Shown here one piece after another: positions 33,776-43,105 of a stretch of 64,000 nt of DNA. A program made the position numbers and the translations under genes. The stretch's first letter is position 1; every line of letters starts with the position of its first letter. Source of the stretch: Micavibrio_C sp965231165 (GTDB lineage Bacteria > Pseudomonadota > Alphaproteobacteria > Micavibrionales > Micavibrionaceae); contig OZ246421.1 of assembly GCA_965231165.1 (NCBI GenBank), positions 1,984,001 to 2,048,000 of the forward strand, given 5' to 3'. The notes beneath the pieces were generated by a model. It was not told the DNA's origin, ran no database searches, and saw only the letters and a program-made list of their open reading frames with translations.

Positions 33776-34970
33776 AATTCTGCGCAGTTATGGACGTCAG
33801 GTTCTGGACGATGATGACGTCCAGGCTGTCGTTACGGCGCTTCGCGGCCAGTATCTGACTGGAGGGCCGTGCGTACCCGAATTTGAAGGTGCCCTGCAGA
33901 ATTTTACAGGCGGGCGTTATGCTATTTCCTGCGGTAATTGCACACAAGCCCTGCATCTGGCAGCGCGCGCTTTAGGTGTGAAGGCGGGTTATAGCGTCAT
34001 CGTTCCCAGTATTACGTTTCTGGCGACAGCCAATGCGCCGCATATGGCGGGAGCAGATATCGTTTTCAGCGATGTTGATCCTGATAGCGGACTGATGACG
34101 GTTGAAAATCTGGAAGATGCTCTTCGCCGCTGCCCATCCAAGCCATATGCTGTGTTCCCAGTTCATTTTGCGGGGCAGGTTGTAGATATCAAGGCGCTGC
34201 ACGATGCAGCGCGCCGTCATGGCTTGAAGATTATCGAAGATGCCGCCCATGCCATCGGTACGACTTATGAGGTTGATGGCAAGAGTTATAAAGTTGGTGA
34301 TTGCGCATTTTCTGATGCGGTTACCTTTTCTTTTCATCCGGTCAAGCATATCACGACCGTTGAGGGCGGCGCTGTCATGGTGAATGACAGCGGATTGGCA
34401 CGGGATGTCTCGCGCTTGCGGGCGCATGGCATGGTGCGCGATTCTGACGTCTTCCAGAACAAGGACATGGCCTTTGATGAAAGTGGCCAGGTCAATCCCT
34501 GGTATTATGAGATGCCGGATTACGGGTACAATTATCGCCTGACTGATGTGCAGGCGGCGCTGGGGTTGTCCCAGCTCAAGAAGCTTCCGGGTTTCATCAA
34601 GCGGCGGGCGGCGCTTAAGCGTCTTTATGATGAATTGCTGACGCCTTATGCGCCCACAATCAGATTATTGCATAATACACCTGCTTGCGAAGCAGCTTGG
34701 CATATCTATCCTGTGCTGATTGATTTTGCGGCATTGGACAAGAGTCGGGGCAGCGTTATGCGCGCACTAAGAGATGAAGGTATCGGAACGCAGGTGCACT
34801 ACATCCCTGTTCACAGGCAACCTTATTATAGCGGGCTTTGTGGCCAACAATCTTTGCCGGGCGCCGATGCTTATTATGCGCGTACGTTAACACTCCCCAT
34901 CCATGCCTTAATGGAAGAAGACCATGTCCCTCTCGTCGTCGAAAAACTTATCGAAATCCTTGGCCTCTGA
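33765..34970 (+). CDS. pseC: UDP-4-amino-4,6-dideoxy-N-acetyl-L-altrosamine transaminase
   Basis: A 401-residue PLP-dependent DegT/DnrJ/EryC1 aminotransferase with YGRQVLDDDDVQAV, LTGGPCVPEFE, CGNCTQALHLA and IIEDAAHAIG. The PLP lysine K194 lies in FHPVKHITTVEGG, the PseC variant of the family motif. Residues GYNYRLTDVQAALGLSQL follow. It aminates the PseB product with glutamate. Adjacent to pseB with an 11-base overlap, which strengthens the assignment. Confidence 0.93.
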   Translation: MLPEILRSYGRQVLDDDDVQAVVTALRGQYLTGGPCVPEFEGALQNFTGGRYAISCGNCTQALHLAARALGVKAGYSVIVPSITFLATANAPHMAGADIVFSDVDPDSGLMTVENLEDALRRCPSKPYAVFPVHFAGQVVDIKALHDAARRHGLKIIEDAAHAIGTTYEVDGKSYKVGDCAFSDAVTFSFHPVKHITTVEGGAVMVNDSGLARDVSRLRAHGMVRDSDVFQNKDMAFDESGQVNPWYYEMPDYGYNYRLTDVQAALGLSQLKKLPGFIKRRAALKRLYDELLTPYAPTIRLLHNTPACEAAWHIYPVLIDFAALDKSRGSVMRALRDEGIGTQVHYIPVHRQPYYSGLCGQQSLPGADAYYARTLTLPIHALMEEDHVPLVVEKLIEILGL

Positions 34971-36267
34971 TTCCCTGCATAATACAAGCCGTCGATTTGA
35001 TAAATCGAATGCGCGCTTGCAACAGGCCCTGGAGGTTATTCCGACAGGCTCGCAGACCTTCAGTAAAAGCCACCTGCAGTATCCTAAAGGGCACGCGCCG
35101 CTTTTTATTGAGCGCGGACAAGGTTCGCGCGTCTGGGATATCGACGGGAACGAATATATCGACATGGTCAACGGTTTGATGGCCGTTTCCCTTGGCTATA
35201 ACGATCCTGATGTCGATGCAGCTATTATTGATCAGTTGTCGCGTGGGATAAGCTTCTCCCTGCCGACCGAGCTTGAATATGAGCTGGCGCAGCTTCTGGC
35301 GGATATCATACCTTGCGCTGAAATGGTGCGTTTTGGTAAAAACGGTTCCGATGCAACATCAGCTGCCATTCGCCTGGCACGTGCTTATACCAAGCGCGAT
35401 AAAGTTGTCGTATGCGGCTATCACGGCTGGCAGGATTGGTATATTGGTTCAACAGCGCGTCACTTAGGTGTGCCTGAGACTGTACGCGCCCTTACCAAAA
35501 CCGTGCCTTATAATGATCTTGCGGCACTGGAAGCGTTGCTTAAAACAGAAGAATATGCCGCGTTTATTCTTGAACCTATGAATGTGGCAGAGCCCTTGCC
35601 CGGTTATCTTGAGGGTGTTCGCGCCCTGACTGAAAAAACAGGCACTGTGCTTGTGTTTGACGAAGTTGTGACAGGCTTTCACTATGCTTTAGGCGGCGCA
35701 CAAGAATATTTCGGTGTGACACCCGATCTTTCCTCATTCGGCAAGGGCATGGGTAACGGCATGCCCATCGGCGCCATTCTGGGGCGGCGCGATATCATGA
35801 AGCTGCAGGATGATATTTTCTTCTCGGGCACTTTTGGTGGTGAGGCGCTATCACTGGCGGCATCTATTGCTGTTATCAAAAAAATGCAACGCGAGCCTGT
35901 TATTGAGAAACTCTGGTCTGCAGGCAAGCAGTTGTCAGATGCTGTTACCGATATCATTCGCGAGAACGACCTCGAAGATGTCTTGTCATTCAAAGGTCTA
36001 GACCCTTGGAAAGTAGCGATGTTTTCTGCCCGTGGCGATATTTCTGCCATGGCTATCCGCACATTCATCCAGAAGGACCTGATTGCGCAGGGGGTTCTTT
36101 TCCTTGTCAGTCACAACATGTCCTATGCTTTTTCCGAGCAGGATTATCATGATGTCGTGGCGTCATACCGGAAAACCTTGAGCGATCTTTCCCAATATAT
36201 GAAACAAGGTACGCTGATGGACAATATCGGTTGCCCTGTGATCGAACCTATTTTCAAGGTGCGTTGA
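34924..36267 (+). CDS. Class III aminotransferase (glutamate-1-semialdehyde aminotransferase-like)
   Basis: A 447-residue PLP enzyme with RVWDIDGNEYIDMVNG, MVRFGKNGSDATSAAIRLAR, CGYHGWQDW, VFDEVVTGF and the PLP lysine in SSFGKGMGNGMPIGAI. It groups with the GSA-aminotransferase/aminomutase branch but is too divergent and wrongly placed for HemL. It overlaps pseC by 47 bases and touches pseG. It may transfer an amino group to, or move one within, a substituent of the glycan. Variants occur in flagellin- and nonulosonate-glycosylation clusters; the substrate is unknown. Confidence 0.85.
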   Translation: MSLSSSKNLSKSLASDSLHNTSRRFDKSNARLQQALEVIPTGSQTFSKSHLQYPKGHAPLFIERGQGSRVWDIDGNEYIDMVNGLMAVSLGYNDPDVDAAIIDQLSRGISFSLPTELEYELAQLLADIIPCAEMVRFGKNGSDATSAAIRLARAYTKRDKVVVCGYHGWQDWYIGSTARHLGVPETVRALTKTVPYNDLAALEALLKTEEYAAFILEPMNVAEPLPGYLEGVRALTEKTGTVLVFDEVVTGFHYALGGAQEYFGVTPDLSSFGKGMGNGMPIGAILGRRDIMKLQDDIFFSGTFGGEALSLAASIAVIKKMQREPVIEKLWSAGKQLSDAVTDIIRENDLEDVLSFKGLDPWKVAMFSARGDISAMAIRTFIQKDLIAQGVLFLVSHNMSYAFSEQDYHDVVASYRKTLSDLSQYMKQGTLMDNIGCPVIEPIFKVR

Positions 36268-37289
36268 TGACCGCGCCGCTCGCAGTATTCCGCTTTTATG
36301 CCTCTTCATGGCGCGGGGCCGGTCATGCCATGCGTTGCATGACGCTGGCCAAGGTGCTTAAAAAAGAAGGCTGGGCGTGCCAGTTTGCCACGGAACAGGA
36401 GAGCTATGAATTCCTGCCAGCCTTGCAGGCATTCGAGCGCATAGATCCTGATTTATTTTTTGCCAATCCTCATAAGCATGACCTTCTGGTTGTTGATCAT
36501 TATGATCATGGCTATGAGTATGAAAGTCATTTTCGCCCCTTTAATAAGGTCATCATGGCAATAGATGATATTGCCAACCGCAAGCATGATTGTGATTTTA
36601 TCCTTGATCAGGCCTATGGGCGGCTTACGGATGATTATGCGCCAGATGTTCCTGCGGGTTGTCACATTCTGGTCGGCCCTGAATATGCTTTGTTGCGTGA
36701 TGAATTTTCCGTGCTTCGCCAGACATCGTTGCAGCGCCGTCAGTCTTTGACCTATATCCATCGCATATTCATAAATTTTGGCGGCAACGACCAGAAGAAT
36801 ATGATTCTTGAAACATTACGCAAGTTATCATCGATTGGTTATGCGGGGGCAATTGATGTCGTATTCGGCGTGATGGCAGAACATCGTCATAGTGTAGAGG
36901 CTTTCGCTGCCACAATGCCAAACGAGATTGTTTTTCATACCAACCCTGATATGGCTACCTTATTGACTCAGGCTGATTTGGCTGTAGGTGCGCCTGCCGT
37001 GTCGGCCTGGGAACGGTTCTGTCTGGGGGTTCCAACAATATTGCTGCAGACGGCTGACAACCAATCCTTCACATATCAGGCGCTGGTGCGTGATGGTCTG
37101 GCGCTTGGCGGGACAATTGATGCGCTGGGACAGCAGGGTTTGTTAATAGATTTTGACCCTGTTTTTTATAAACGCTGCGCTGATCTGGTATCAGTGCAGA
37201 CGGACGGTCAGGGTGCTTATAAGATTGCGCATTTAATTCAGGAATTCAAAGGTGAGAAAGATGACCTACGCCAAGAAATATATCGATAA
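36267..37289 (+). CDS. pseG: UDP-2,4-diacetamido-2,4,6-trideoxy-L-altrose hydrolase
   Basis: About 340 residues from ATG 36267, which overlaps the preceding stop (TGATG). The GT-B-fold hydrolase signature is at the start: RFYASSWRGAGHAMRCMTLA, with the G-x-GH-x2-R catalytic loop. IDDIANRKHDCDFILDQ, ILVGPEYALLRDEF and the C-terminal NFGGNDQKN and GAPAVSAWERFCLGVPT follow, all PseG-like. It removes UDP from the bacillosamine-like L-sugar to give the substrate for PseI. Confidence 0.9.
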   Translation: MTAPLAVFRFYASSWRGAGHAMRCMTLAKVLKKEGWACQFATEQESYEFLPALQAFERIDPDLFFANPHKHDLLVVDHYDHGYEYESHFRPFNKVIMAIDDIANRKHDCDFILDQAYGRLTDDYAPDVPAGCHILVGPEYALLRDEFSVLRQTSLQRRQSLTYIHRIFINFGGNDQKNMILETLRKLSSIGYAGAIDVVFGVMAEHRHSVEAFAATMPNEIVFHTNPDMATLLTQADLAVGAPAVSAWERFCLGVPTILLQTADNQSFTYQALVRDGLALGGTIDALGQQGLLIDFDPVFYKRCADLVSVQTDGQGAYKIAHLIQEFKGEKDDLRQEIYR

Positions 37290-38151
37290 TCAAATTGTCA
37301 GCGTTGACCCTTTGCCCACGCCGCAGGAGCTTTCCCGCTATTACGCGGAAAAATATTATCAGGAAAGCGATGGCAAGAAGACGACCTATGACGTGTCTTA
37401 TACGCCTGATGAACTGGCCTATAAAAAACTTGAGTCGCAGATGACCCTGCAGGGCATGCTGGAAAACCTTCCGCAGGGGAAACCATCCCCTTCTATCCTT
37501 GATTTGGGGTGCGGCGAAGGTTTTCTGGTGAAAGAGGCTGCGGACGCAGGGTATCAGGTTACGGGCGTGGATTTCAGCAGCTTTGGCGTTGAGAAATGGA
37601 ATCCCTCTATCAATAATCTTTGTGAATTTGGGGACATATATAATTTCCTCGACAATTGTGTAAGCACAGGCAGGGTCTTCGATGTATGCATCCTGCGTAA
37701 TGTTCTGGAACACGTCATTGACCCGTCGCAATTGCTGCAACAGATCCGCAAGATCCTGACTAAAGACGGCATCGCCTTGATTACTGTTCCCAATGATTAT
37801 AGCGCTCTGCAGAAGCTGGCCATGGATAGGGGGCATATTGACCGCGAATTCTGGTTCGCCCCGCCTGATCACCTGCATTATTTCAATACCCTGAATATTG
37901 GCCCCTTCATGCAGGAGAACAATTTTACGGTTGCGGATATGTTCTCATCATTCCCTATAGATTTTTTCCTTTTTCACAGCGGAAGCAATTATATTGCCGA
38001 CAAATCTTTAGGTAAGCAGGCGCATTTTGCGCGTATTGCCATAGATCTTTTGCTGGCGGAACAGGGCATGGAGAGGTTTCTCAACCTATACCGAGCCATG
38101 GCCGCATGCGGTGTGGGTCGTGACTTTACAACCGTGTTGCGCCCCTCGTGA
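37261..38151 (+). CDS. Class I SAM-dependent methyltransferase
   Basis: About 296 residues from ATG 37261, behind AAGGTG; it overlaps pseG by 29 bases. Motif I ILDLGCGEGFLVKEAADAGYQVTGVD is followed by VCILRNVLEHVIDPSQLL and KILTKDGIALITVPNDYS, the UbiE/Coq3-like pattern of small-molecule methyltransferases. The N terminus (ELSRYYAEKYYQE) resembles that of methyltransferases acting on sugars. The substrate is probably the nonulosonate or a substituent of it, by context only. Confidence 0.83.
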   Translation: MTYAKKYIDNQIVSVDPLPTPQELSRYYAEKYYQESDGKKTTYDVSYTPDELAYKKLESQMTLQGMLENLPQGKPSPSILDLGCGEGFLVKEAADAGYQVTGVDFSSFGVEKWNPSINNLCEFGDIYNFLDNCVSTGRVFDVCILRNVLEHVIDPSQLLQQIRKILTKDGIALITVPNDYSALQKLAMDRGHIDREFWFAPPDHLHYFNTLNIGPFMQENNFTVADMFSSFPIDFFLFHSGSNYIADKSLGKQAHFARIAIDLLLAEQGMERFLNLYRAMAACGVGRDFTTVLRPS

Positions 38152-38891
38152 CCAATATTGCAATTATATCCGATATCCATGGCAACATGGATGCCCTGCA
38201 AGCTGTTTTTACAGATGCTGAAAAACATGAATCTTCACGCTTCTTTGTTTGCGGTGATATTGTCGGCTACTATTATGACACGGCGACTATATGGCAACTC
38301 CTGTCCGAGCGTCGTGCTGTCATGTGCCGTGGTAACCACGAACAAATCCTTTCTGAGTGGATTAACGGGGATATGTCACAGAGGGATGCGATAAGAAAGC
38401 GATACGGATCTTCTTATCAACGCGCTTTTGAGGAAATGAAACAAGAAGACCTGCAGGCATTACTGGCGCTGCCACATCCCACCGCCATAAACATTGATAA
38501 TGTCCGTTTCCTTATCTCTCATGGTACGCCATGGGATGAAGATGTCTATATCTACCCTGACAAGATCGATGATCATTTGCACAAGCTGGAAAGTTATATA
38601 ACGGATTACGATGTGATCTGCATGGGGCATACGCATTACCAGATGTCCTTCATGCATAACGGATTGCATATTATCAATCCCGGGTCGGTCGGGCAGCCGC
38701 GTTCTGGCAAGGAAGATGATCAGGCGAAGATGAGCCGCGCACAATGGGCGCTTTATAATACGGATGATCGTTCGTGTCAGCTTCTGACCAGTTTCTATGA
38801 CCCCTCGCGCGTTTACGCGCAGGCGGATCGCCATGATCCTGATCTGCCTTATCTCAAAAAGGTTCTAAAGCGTCAGGAGACACCTGTATGA
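38148..38891 (+). CDS. Calcineurin-like metallophosphoesterase (YfcE/PrpE type)
   Basis: A 247-residue protein with the full dinuclear-metal motif set: SDIHGNMDAL near residue 7, VCGDIVGYY, CRGNHEQI, ISHGTPW and CMGHTHYQM, then NPGSVGQPR. The family hydrolyses phosphomonoesters or diesters in the cytoplasm. It starts with GTG at 38148 overlapping the methyltransferase stop, and ends overlapping the ATP-grasp gene (ATGA). Embedded between pse genes, it may remove a phosphate or nucleotide from a pathway intermediate. Confidence 0.83.
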   Translation: MTNIAIISDIHGNMDALQAVFTDAEKHESSRFFVCGDIVGYYYDTATIWQLLSERRAVMCRGNHEQILSEWINGDMSQRDAIRKRYGSSYQRAFEEMKQEDLQALLALPHPTAINIDNVRFLISHGTPWDEDVYIYPDKIDDHLHKLESYITDYDVICMGHTHYQMSFMHNGLHIINPGSVGQPRSGKEDDQAKMSRAQWALYNTDDRSCQLLTSFYDPSRVYAQADRHDPDLPYLKKVLKRQETPV

Positions 38892-39856
38892 AAATATTGA
38901 TTTCTGCCGCGAATGCCGATGTTTGCCTGTCTATGGCGAGAATACTGAAGTCTGATGAATTTTATCGCGCGGCTCATCTTACAGGCTTGGCCCCGGACGG
39001 CCCATGGCCCGCCCGTCAATATTTTGATGATGTTCTGGCGATACCCATGGTTCATGATCCCGATTATGAATCAGAGCTGATCCGTATCGTTGATGAACTA
39101 CAGCCGGACGTCTTTATCCCCTTCTCGGAAGCTGAGCTTTCCTGGTTCAATCGAAACCCGGATGTTCTGACAAAACTAAGAACAAAAGTGATTATTAATC
39201 CCGCCGTGGTTCTTGGCGTGTTTCTGGATAAGAAAGATACGGCTGATTATTTGCAGGGTTTGGGTGTGCCTGTTCCCATGACTTATGAGCCCGCTGCTAT
39301 TAGGCTAAATTATCTCCCCGTTATCATGAAGCCTCGCCGCAGTGCGGGTTCAAAGAATATGGCGATCATTCGCAATGAGGCGCAGCTTCAGGGATTCCAG
39401 GAGCAATATAAGGATCAACTGAGTAACTTTGTCGCGCAGGAACTGATCGACGTGCAGGACGCTGAATTTACGTGCGGTGTGTGGCGTTGTGGCCCTGATT
39501 TGCGTTATTGCACGTTCCGCCGTCGGTTGCAGGGGGGCATGACGGGTTTCGCCCGTGTCGAGCAGGATGATGCGATTGATCAGGCTCTTGAGAAAATAGC
39601 GTCCTCTTTACAGGGGGATTTTTTCATCAATGTGCAATTGCGTCTGCGCGATTCTGTACCTTACGTATTCGAGATCAATCCTCGTTTTTCCAGTACCGTC
39701 ATGATGCGGCATAAAATCGGATTTTGCGATTTTATCTGGACTCTGAATTATCTTTTCCAAAGATCTGGTGTGCCCGTGTGGGAGCCCCCCTTGGGAACTA
39801 TCATTTTCCGTGTATCCGATGAATGTGTTGTTAATGCAGAAGGTATAAAGACATGA
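38888..39856 (+). CDS. ATP-grasp ligase
   Basis: A 322-residue protein with an N-terminal pre-ATP domain (ILISAANADVCLSMARIL), a central ATP-grasp domain (KKDTADYLQGLGVPVPMTYE, PVIMKPRRSAGSKNMAII) and the metal-binding VFEINPRFSS. It belongs to the carbamoyl-phosphate-synthase-like/biotin-carboxylase-like ATP-grasp group, which couples a carboxylate to an amine through an acyl phosphate. Start and stop both overlap neighbours by 4 bases (ATGA), the latter with pseI. Attachment of an amino acid or acid to an amino sugar is a plausible but unproven role. Confidence 0.83.
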   Translation: MKILISAANADVCLSMARILKSDEFYRAAHLTGLAPDGPWPARQYFDDVLAIPMVHDPDYESELIRIVDELQPDVFIPFSEAELSWFNRNPDVLTKLRTKVIINPAVVLGVFLDKKDTADYLQGLGVPVPMTYEPAAIRLNYLPVIMKPRRSAGSKNMAIIRNEAQLQGFQEQYKDQLSNFVAQELIDVQDAEFTCGVWRCGPDLRYCTFRRRLQGGMTGFARVEQDDAIDQALEKIASSLQGDFFINVQLRLRDSVPYVFEINPRFSSTVMMRHKIGFCDFIWTLNYLFQRSGVPVWEPPLGTIIFRVSDECVVNAEGIKT

Positions 39857-40899
39857 CCAAATTTTCTTACCCCGACCATCCTTTTATAATTGCCGAAATG
39901 TCGGGCAATCATAACCAGAGTCTGGAACGTGCACTGGAGATGATTGAAATCGCTGCCAAGGCGGGTGCTGATGCCGTGAAGCTCCAAACATACACGGCGG
40001 ATACTATTACACTTGACCATGATGGGCCGGAGTTTTTGGTTGATTTGCCTTTGTGGAAAGGCCGCAAGCTTTACGAACTTTATGAGGAAGCGCATACGCC
40101 CTGGGCATGGCATAAGCCCATGTTTGATAAAGCCCGTGAAGTGGGCATTACCATTTTCTCCTCGCCCTTTGATGAAACGGCTGTGGATTTGCTTGAGGGA
40201 CTGGGTGCGCCACTATACAAAATCGCTTCCTTTGAGCTCGTTGATGTGCCGCTTATTCGCTATGCTGCGCAAACACGTAAACCGATGATCATGTCAACGG
40301 GAATGGCCACATTGACGGAAATTGGGGATGCGGTTGAGGCCGCTCTGTCGGGCGGTTGTCCCGATTTGACGCTGCTTCACTGTGTGAGTGCTTACCCGGC
40401 TCCCATCGAGCAAACCAATCTTGCGACCATGGTCGCTTTGCAAAAGCATTTTCCGAATGTGCGTATCGGGCTGTCTGATCATTCCATGGGCACTGAAGTG
40501 CCTGTCACGGCTGTGGCGCTCGGGGCGCAGGTTATTGAGAAGCATTTCACAATTGCGCGTGCCGATGGCGGTGTTGATAGCGCCTTTTCCCTTGAGCCGC
40601 ATGAACTGAAAGAGTTGTGTGACAATACAAAAAATGTGACCAAGGATACGCCCTTATTAGAAGCGGCCATTGGTGTTGTTGATTTTGAGAAGGAAAAAGA
40701 AGCACCGGGGCGTGCTTATCGCCCCAGCCTGTACGTCGTGAAGGACATAAAGCTTGGAGAAGTCTTCTCAAATGAGAATATACGCTCGGTACGTCCTGCC
40801 AACGGTTTGCGTCCGAAAGAACTCGATAAGGTTCTGGGTCGCGTAGCCGCGCAAGATATTGCCTTTGGAACGCCGCTCTCATGGGAAAAGATAACGTGA
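39853..40899 (+). CDS. pseI: Pseudaminic acid synthase
   Basis: A 348-residue NeuB-family synthase: FIIAEMSGNHNQSLERALEM, AVKLQTYTADTITLD, SSPFDETAVDLLEGLGAPLYKIAS, GLSDHSMGTEVPVTAVALGA and EKHFTI in the TIM barrel, then a C-terminal SAF (antifreeze-like) domain beginning near residue 290 (RPSLYVVKDIKLGEVFSNENIRSVRP). The AEMSGNHN motif and lengths favour PseI over NeuB or LegI. It condenses the PseG product with phosphoenolpyruvate to pseudaminic acid. Confidence 0.93.
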   Translation: MTKFSYPDHPFIIAEMSGNHNQSLERALEMIEIAAKAGADAVKLQTYTADTITLDHDGPEFLVDLPLWKGRKLYELYEEAHTPWAWHKPMFDKAREVGITIFSSPFDETAVDLLEGLGAPLYKIASFELVDVPLIRYAAQTRKPMIMSTGMATLTEIGDAVEAALSGGCPDLTLLHCVSAYPAPIEQTNLATMVALQKHFPNVRIGLSDHSMGTEVPVTAVALGAQVIEKHFTIARADGGVDSAFSLEPHELKELCDNTKNVTKDTPLLEAAIGVVDFEKEKEAPGRAYRPSLYVVKDIKLGEVFSNENIRSVRPANGLRPKELDKVLGRVAAQDIAFGTPLSWEKIT

Positions 40900-40935
40900 C
40901 GATACCCCGCCATTCCTTCAGGATAGTAAAAATGG

Positions 40936-41469
40936 TTGCCCGCAATGGATCGTGATATCTTTTTGCCGGTGAGTCCTTTTGGATATGTGCGCACATTGCG
41001 TACAGATGATGTCTCCCAGTCCTATGCCGATGCTCTGAGTGATAAAGAGCTGACAGAGTTCATGGTAACAAAGGGGCGTGTTTTTACGATTGGCGATCTT
41101 GTCGCGTATATACAACAAAATCTCGATGATCCTCATGCGCTTTTGTTAGGAATTTTTGATCAGGATGATCGTCTGGTGGGGACTTCCCGCATTCATGATA
41201 TATCTGGTGGAGAACCTTTTTGCTGGATGGGCATATTTATCTTCCATAGAGAGATGATGGGCAAGGGGCTTGGCACTCACGTTGTAAGAACTGTCAGCGA
41301 TTATGCCATGCAGGTACTGGGCTTAAAATCTGTGCGGGCGAGCATTCTTACCATTAATGAGGCATCGCGCAGTTGCTTCCGCAAAGCGGGCTTTTCCCTA
41401 GCAGAGGGGGGGCTCGAATATCAAGGACTTTCCCGTGAAATATGGGAGCGCCGTCAGGCAGATGTTTAA
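40936..41469 (+). CDS. pseH: GNAT acetyltransferase, probable PseH
   Basis: About 177 residues from TTG 40936 (ATG 40945 also possible; neither has a strong ribosome site). It is a RimJ/RimL-type GNAT with VRTLRTDDVSQSYADALSD, FIFHREMMGKGLGTHVVRTV (acetyl-CoA loop) and ILTINEASRSCFRKAGF. PseH acetylates N4 of the PseC product with this fold, and no other pathway gene supplies that step, so context assigns it. PseH sequences are variable, so another acylation cannot be excluded. Confidence 0.7.
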   Translation: MPAMDRDIFLPVSPFGYVRTLRTDDVSQSYADALSDKELTEFMVTKGRVFTIGDLVAYIQQNLDDPHALLLGIFDQDDRLVGTSRIHDISGGEPFCWMGIFIFHREMMGKGLGTHVVRTVSDYAMQVLGLKSVRASILTINEASRSCFRKAGFSLAEGGLEYQGLSREIWERRQADV

Positions 41470-43105
41470 AGCCTTTCTTTTGCGGTATATACGGGGCATG
41501 AACCAGATTTCCTATCGTGACAGGATGGCACGTCTGAGGGCGTATAAGCGTGTGCGTTTCACGCAAGGTGAAAAGCCCATATTTTATTTTATCAATGAAC
41601 TTGTAGAAACCACCTTTCTGCACCCGGCCGATTTCTTTCGCGGGTTCGTACCTGAGGACTATTATGAGCGTACTGTGCTGGCATTTCGCCAGAAATTATT
41701 GCGCACGACGCTGGATCATGATCTTTCCCCGGGTGTAATGATGATGGTGGCAGGTAGCGCGTCCACCTTTCGGGCGCGCCTGCCAGTTGAATGGCGCAGG
41801 GCTTTGTCCGGGCGTGGTCTTAAAATTCATAGGCTCTCGTTTCTTTTCTGGGGTTATGTTTTATCGCAAAAGTTTAAAGAGGCTATCGAATTTTACCGCC
41901 ATTTCGGCAAGAACCGTGTAGACGAGCCTGTCTCCGTGCCTTATGTACTGCTGTTGGGGTTGCCGTCGCGCGCCTATTCCGGCCTCACGCTTGATGACGA
42001 TAAGATATATAGCAATTTTGCCCGTTGGTTTCGTCAAAGGCACCCGGATCTTGATCTGCACATTGTCACAGGATCTCCTCAGAAAAAGGGGCTGAAGCCG
42101 TATGCGCAGTTCAAGGCGCACATGTGGCCTTCTCTAAGTAACAATGCTGTGTATGCCTTATTCCGCCAGCGTGCGCGCCATGTTCTGTGGCGTAGCCTTT
42201 GGGAACTGTTGAAGGGGCGCTGGGAATATATATTTATGGCTCGTGACGTTATGGAGCTTCACTATATAGGCCTCGTGGATGATATATCGCTTCCAAGACA
42301 TGTTGCCCTGACAAACTCCCATTATATCTACAGGCCGTTATGGTCTTACAATCTGGAAGACAGGGGAATTGAGACAGGAATATATTTTTATTCCACCAAT
42401 ACTTTCAATGTGGCATTACGCGATGGGGAGTATGGACAAATTTACGGCTACAACTTGATGTCATGGTCTCATTATTATACGGCAACCCCTGAACAAGCTG
42501 ATTTTCTGCAGACCGTAAACTCTTATCCCAAGCAAGTCAGTGTCGTGGGTACGATCCCGCTCGAAGATAACGGGATGCCGTTGCCCGATAAGGCCGGGCC
42601 CGTGGTTGCCTATTTCGATGTGCAGCCTTTCCGGGATGCTTTCATGGCGACGATAGGGCGTCCAACGCCCTTATATTTTTATGAGGCATCCCGGAGAAAT
42701 CTTGAAGATATCGTTGCTGTTTGCAGAGAGCATGGATTCTCTCTCGTTCTGAAGCCCAAGCGTGATGTCGGTAACAGATTGTGCCCTCGCTATAAGAAGC
42801 TGATTGAAGTTCTGGCTGCGCGTGGTGATATCACTGTTATTGATAGCTATATTGCGGCAGAAAGGGTGGCTGCGTGGGCTGATGCTGTCATTTCCCAGCC
42901 CTTCACGTCCGTTGCTCTTGTCGGACAAAATCTTGGGAAGCCTTCGGTTTATTATGACGCTCTTTGCATTTATAAAAAGGAGCAGTCCGCCGCACAAGGG
43001 CAGGAAGTCATACAAGATCGCGCCGAACTGTCCCGTTGGCTGCAGCAGGCGAGTAATGATCATAAATTTTCCGAATATCAAGCTGTAAGGGGAAAAAGCG
43101 TATGA
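41462..43105 (+). CDS. Large divergent GT-B-like protein, candidate glycosyltransferase
   Basis: About 547 residues from ATG 41462, overlapping the GNAT by 8 bases. There is no signal peptide. The N-terminal half is basic and aromatic (FYFINELVETTFLHPADFF). The C-terminal third has the Rossmann-like PVVAYFDVQPF, SLVLKPKRDVGN, ITVIDSY and a final ADAVISQPFTSVALVGQNLGKPSVYYDAL. This matches the nucleotide-sugar-binding end of capsule and CMP-sugar GT-B transferases. A role in transferring pseudaminic acid is inferred from context. A protein of comparable size and C-terminal design is encoded at 51075. Confidence 0.6.
   Translation: MFKAFLLRYIRGMNQISYRDRMARLRAYKRVRFTQGEKPIFYFINELVETTFLHPADFFRGFVPEDYYERTVLAFRQKLLRTTLDHDLSPGVMMMVAGSASTFRARLPVEWRRALSGRGLKIHRLSFLFWGYVLSQKFKEAIEFYRHFGKNRVDEPVSVPYVLLLGLPSRAYSGLTLDDDKIYSNFARWFRQRHPDLDLHIVTGSPQKKGLKPYAQFKAHMWPSLSNNAVYALFRQRARHVLWRSLWELLKGRWEYIFMARDVMELHYIGLVDDISLPRHVALTNSHYIYRPLWSYNLEDRGIETGIYFYSTNTFNVALRDGEYGQIYGYNLMSWSHYYTATPEQADFLQTVNSYPKQVSVVGTIPLEDNGMPLPDKAGPVVAYFDVQPFRDAFMATIGRPTPLYFYEASRRNLEDIVAVCREHGFSLVLKPKRDVGNRLCPRYKKLIEVLAARGDITVIDSYIAAERVAAWADAVISQPFTSVALVGQNLGKPSVYYDALCIYKKEQSAAQGQEVIQDRAELSRWLQQASNDHKFSEYQAVRGKSV

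Noticed and set aside
41750..41765. GGCAGGTAGCGCGT, loosely ops-like, inside the gene at 41462
   Set aside because: It needs an inserted base to match the element and lies within coding sequence, so it was not called.
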